From Larix kaempferi (taxonomy: Eukaryota; Streptophyta; Pinopsida; Pinales; Pinaceae), in NCBI GenBank assembly GCA_027924585.1, contig BSBM01000917.1:9105501-9169500 (forward strand): a DNA stretch of 64,000 nucleotides. The letters are read 5' to 3'. Within the stretch, counting starts at the first letter, position 1, and each line of letters begins with the position of its first letter. The position numbers and the translations under genes are program-made. Under the pieces are notes generated by a model. It was given only the letters and a program-made list of their open reading frames with translations, was not told where the DNA came from and ran no database searches. Of the stretch, positions 61,901-64,000 are shown piece after piece.

Positions 61901-64000
61901 GGGGAAGTAAGCTTTTCTTATTTCCGGAAGCATGCGCAAACTATAGAAAGTCGTTATGACGTAGAATGTGCATACTTTGTAGATTCCATTTATGAAATAA
62001 AACACATTTTCTAAAAAGTCGTGTTTTTTACGAAATCATGTAAACGTTCTAGAAGCTGTGATTTTAAAAAACGGTGGAAGTTAGCTTTTCTTATTTCCGG
62101 ATGTATGCGCAAACTATAGAAAGTCGTTATGACGGAGAATGTGCATACTTTGTAGATTCCATTTATGAAATAAAACACATTTTCTAAAAACTCGTGTTTT
62201 TTACGAAATCATGTAAACCTTCTAGAAGCTGTGATTTTAAAAAACGGTGGAAGTAAGCTTTTCTTATTTCCGGACGTATGCGCAAACTATAGAAAGTCGT
62301 TATGACGTAGAATGTGCATACTTTGTAGATTCCATTTATGAAATAAAACGCATTTTCTAAAAACTCGTGTTTTTTACGAAATCTTGTAAACCTTCTAGAA
62401 GCTGTGATTTTAAAAAACGGTGGAAGTAAGCTTTTCGTATATCCGGACGCATGCACAAAGTATAGAAAGTCGTTATGACGTAGAATGTGCATACTTTTTA
62501 GATTCCATTTATGAAATGAAACAAATTTTCTAAAAACTTGTGTTTTTTAGGAAATCATGTAAACCTTCTAGAAGCTGTGATTTTAAAAAACGGTGGAAGT
62601 AAGCTTTTCTTATTTCCGGCCGCATGCGCAAACTATAGAAAGTCGTTATGACGTAGAATGTGCATACTTTGTAGATTCCATTTATGAAATATAACACATT
62701 TTCTAAAAACTCATGTTTTTTACGAAATCATGTAAACCTTCCAGAAGCTGTGATTTTAAAAAACGGCGGAAGTAAACTTTTCTTATTTCCAAACGCATGT
62801 GCAAACTATAGAAAGTCGTTATGACGTAGAATGTGCATACTTTGTAGATTCCATTTATGAAATAAAACACATTTTCTAAAAACCCGTGTTTTTTACGAAA
62901 TCATGTAAACCTTCTAGAAGCTGTGATTTTAAAAAACGGTGGAAGTAAGCTTTTCTTATATCCGGACGCATGCGCAAACTATAGAAAGTCGTTATGACGT
63001 AGAATGTGCATACTTTGTAGACTCCATTTATGAAATAAAAAACATTTTCTAAAAACTCGTGTTCTTTACGAAATCATGTAAACCTTCTAGAAGCCGTGAT
63101 TTTAAAAAACGGGAGAAGTAAGCTTTTCTTATTTCCAAATGCATGCGCAAAGTATAGAAAGTCGTTATGAAGTAGAATGTGCATACTTTGTTGATTCCAT
63201 TTATGAAATAAAACAAATTTTCTAAAAACTCGTGTTTTTTAAGAAATCATGTAAACCTTCTAGAAGCTGTGATTTTAAAAAACGGGGGAAGTAAGCTTTT
63301 CTTATTTTCGGATGCATGCGCAAACTATAGAAAGTCGTTATGACGTAGAATGTGCATACTTTGTAGATTCCATTTATGAAATAAAACACATTTTCTAAAA
63401 ACTCGTGTTTTTTACGAAATCATGTAAACCTTCTAGCAGCTGTGATTTTAAAAAATGGTGGAAGTAAGCTTTTCTTATTTTCGGACGAATGCGCAAACTA
63501 TAGAAACTCGTTAGGACGTAGAATGTGCATACTTTGTTGATTCCATTTATGAAATAAATTCTAAAAACTTGTGTTTTTTAAGAAATCATGTAAACCTCCT
63601 AGAAGCTGTGATTTTAAAAAATGGTGGAAGTAAGCTTTTCTTATTTCCAAACGGATGCGCAAACTATAGAAAGTCGTTAGGACGTAGAATGTGCATACTT
63701 TGTTGATTCCATTTATGAAATAAAACACATTTTCTAAAAACCCGTGTTTTTTACGAAATCATGTAAACATTCTAGAAGCTTTGATTTTAAAAAACGTTGG
63801 AAGTAAGCGTTTCTTATTTCCGGACGCATGCGCAAACTATGGAAAGTCGTTATGACGTAGAATGTGCATACTTTGTAGATTCCATTTATGAAATAAAACA
63901 CATTTTCTAAAAACTCGTGTTTTTTACGAAATCATGTAAACCTTCTAGATACTGTGATTTTAAAAAACGGTGGAAGTAAGCTTTTCTTATTTCCGGACGC
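61901..64000 (+). repeat. Satellite monomers to the window edge
   Basis: About 12 monomers. TCGTATATCC with GCACAAAGTATAG (near 62,436) is again the copy-A/D variant. At about 63,556 one monomer has lost 7 bp (GAAATAAATTCTAAAAAC), the largest internal deletion I noticed. The array continues past the right edge. Confidence 0.8.
63551..63572 (+). other. Monomer with a 7 bp internal deletion
   Basis: The segment between the TTTATGAAATAAA dyad and TTCTAAAAAC lacks ACACATT. It is the only deletion above 3 bp I found, in an array where indels are almost all 1 bp in homopolymer runs. Confidence 0.8.

Larger units (their letters stand above)
1..64000 (+). repeat. Tandem satellite array, 173 bp monomer, about 370 head-to-tail copies
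   Basis: The motif TTTCCGGACGCATGCG, or a close variant, recurs every 173 bp across the whole window, for example with TTTCC at 1, 174 and 347 and a 174 bp step to 521 caused by one extra T. Every unit has the same order of landmarks: CGCATGCG, CTATAGAAAGTCGTTATGAC, GTGCATACTTTG, TTTATGAAATAAAAC, AAAAACTCGTGTTTTT, ATGTAAACC, CTTCTAGAAG, GTGATTTTAAAA, GTAAGCTTTTCTTA. The hand-derived consensus has 57 G+C in 173 positions (33%). Copies differ mainly by single substitutions and 1 bp indels in homopolymers. No inverted copy, foreign insertion or array edge is visible. Both array ends lie outside the window. A centromeric or pericentromeric role is inferred from unit length and homogeneity. Subtelomeric or interstitial heterochromatin is equally possible from sequence alone. 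Confidence 0.98.

Noticed and set aside
1-64000. CRISPR array
   Set aside because: The repeat is the full 173 bp with no unique spacers between short direct repeats, and the composition is that of a eukaryotic satellite.
1-64000. CENP-B box in the monomer
   Set aside because: The best candidate, TTCGTTATGACG in some copies, misses required positions of the CENP-B box core and usually reads GTCGTT, so I do not call it.
1-64000. AATAAA polyadenylation signals, one per monomer
   Set aside because: The hexamer is part of the AT-rich repeat and of a dyad. With no gene or supporting downstream context it is not evidence for transcript processing.
1-64000. Embedded transposon or centromeric retrotransposon
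   Set aside because: Scanning the whole window, the 173 bp register is never broken by more than a few bases. The largest irregularity is a 7 bp deletion near 63,556.
1-64000. Species assignment by unit length (Rhynchospora Tyba about 172 bp, sturgeon HindIII satellite about 170 bp)
   Set aside because: Length coincidence only. I cannot recall these sequences well enough to compare and found no shared motif I would trust.

Overview
The window is one uninterrupted eukaryotic satellite DNA array. A unit of 173 bp is repeated head to tail from the first base to the last, about 370 copies (64,000/173), all in the same orientation. I see no gene, tRNA, rRNA, transposon, microsatellite block or unique sequence. 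The consensus I derived by hand is about 33% G+C and holds 8 CpG dinucleotides. It carries near-invariant SphI (GCATGC), XbaI (TCTAGA) and HindIII (AAGCTT) sites, so digestion with any of them should give a 173 bp ladder. Unit length, AT-richness, homogeneity and internal dyads are what is usually seen in centromeric or pericentromeric satellites of plants and animals. Function is inferred, not shown.

The organism cannot be named from this. Eukaryote is certain. Many monomer differences are C-to-T or G-to-A changes at CpG sites, which points to a CpG-methylating genome (plant, vertebrate, some invertebrates). The element AAAACTCGTG followed by a T-run recalls, from memory, the grass satellites CentC and CentO. 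That is a weak hint toward a plant. Length near 172-173 bp has precedents in several unrelated lineages and is not diagnostic.

The information in the window lies above the monomer level, in a mosaic of multi-monomer duplications. From left to right: a 14/15-monomer higher-order repeat (1-7.4 kb); a 10-monomer duplication and a one-monomer triplication (9.2-11.9 kb); 11- and 16-monomer duplications (12.5-16.7 kb); a 6-monomer tandem duplication, exact in offset (17.1-19.0 kb); an 8-monomer one (19.7-22.1 kb); a dimer (22.1-22.6 kb); a 17-monomer one of 2,938 bp whose second copy lost one monomer (32.9-38.4 kb). On a larger scale, 18.3-26.1 kb recurs at 44.2-50.7 kb, 28.7-31.9 kb recurs at 53-56.7 kb (offsets about 24.0-25.9 kb), and a block at 41.3-43.9 kb recurs at 50.1-52.3 kb and 60.3-61.9 kb (offset 8,820 bp for the first pair).

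There are no genes to work together. The short open frames on both strands come from translating the repeat and recur with it. The picture fits unequal exchange and gene-conversion-like turnover at scales from one to roughly 140 monomers. Repeat offsets were measured by locating rare variant motifs by eye and should be rechecked by self-alignment.
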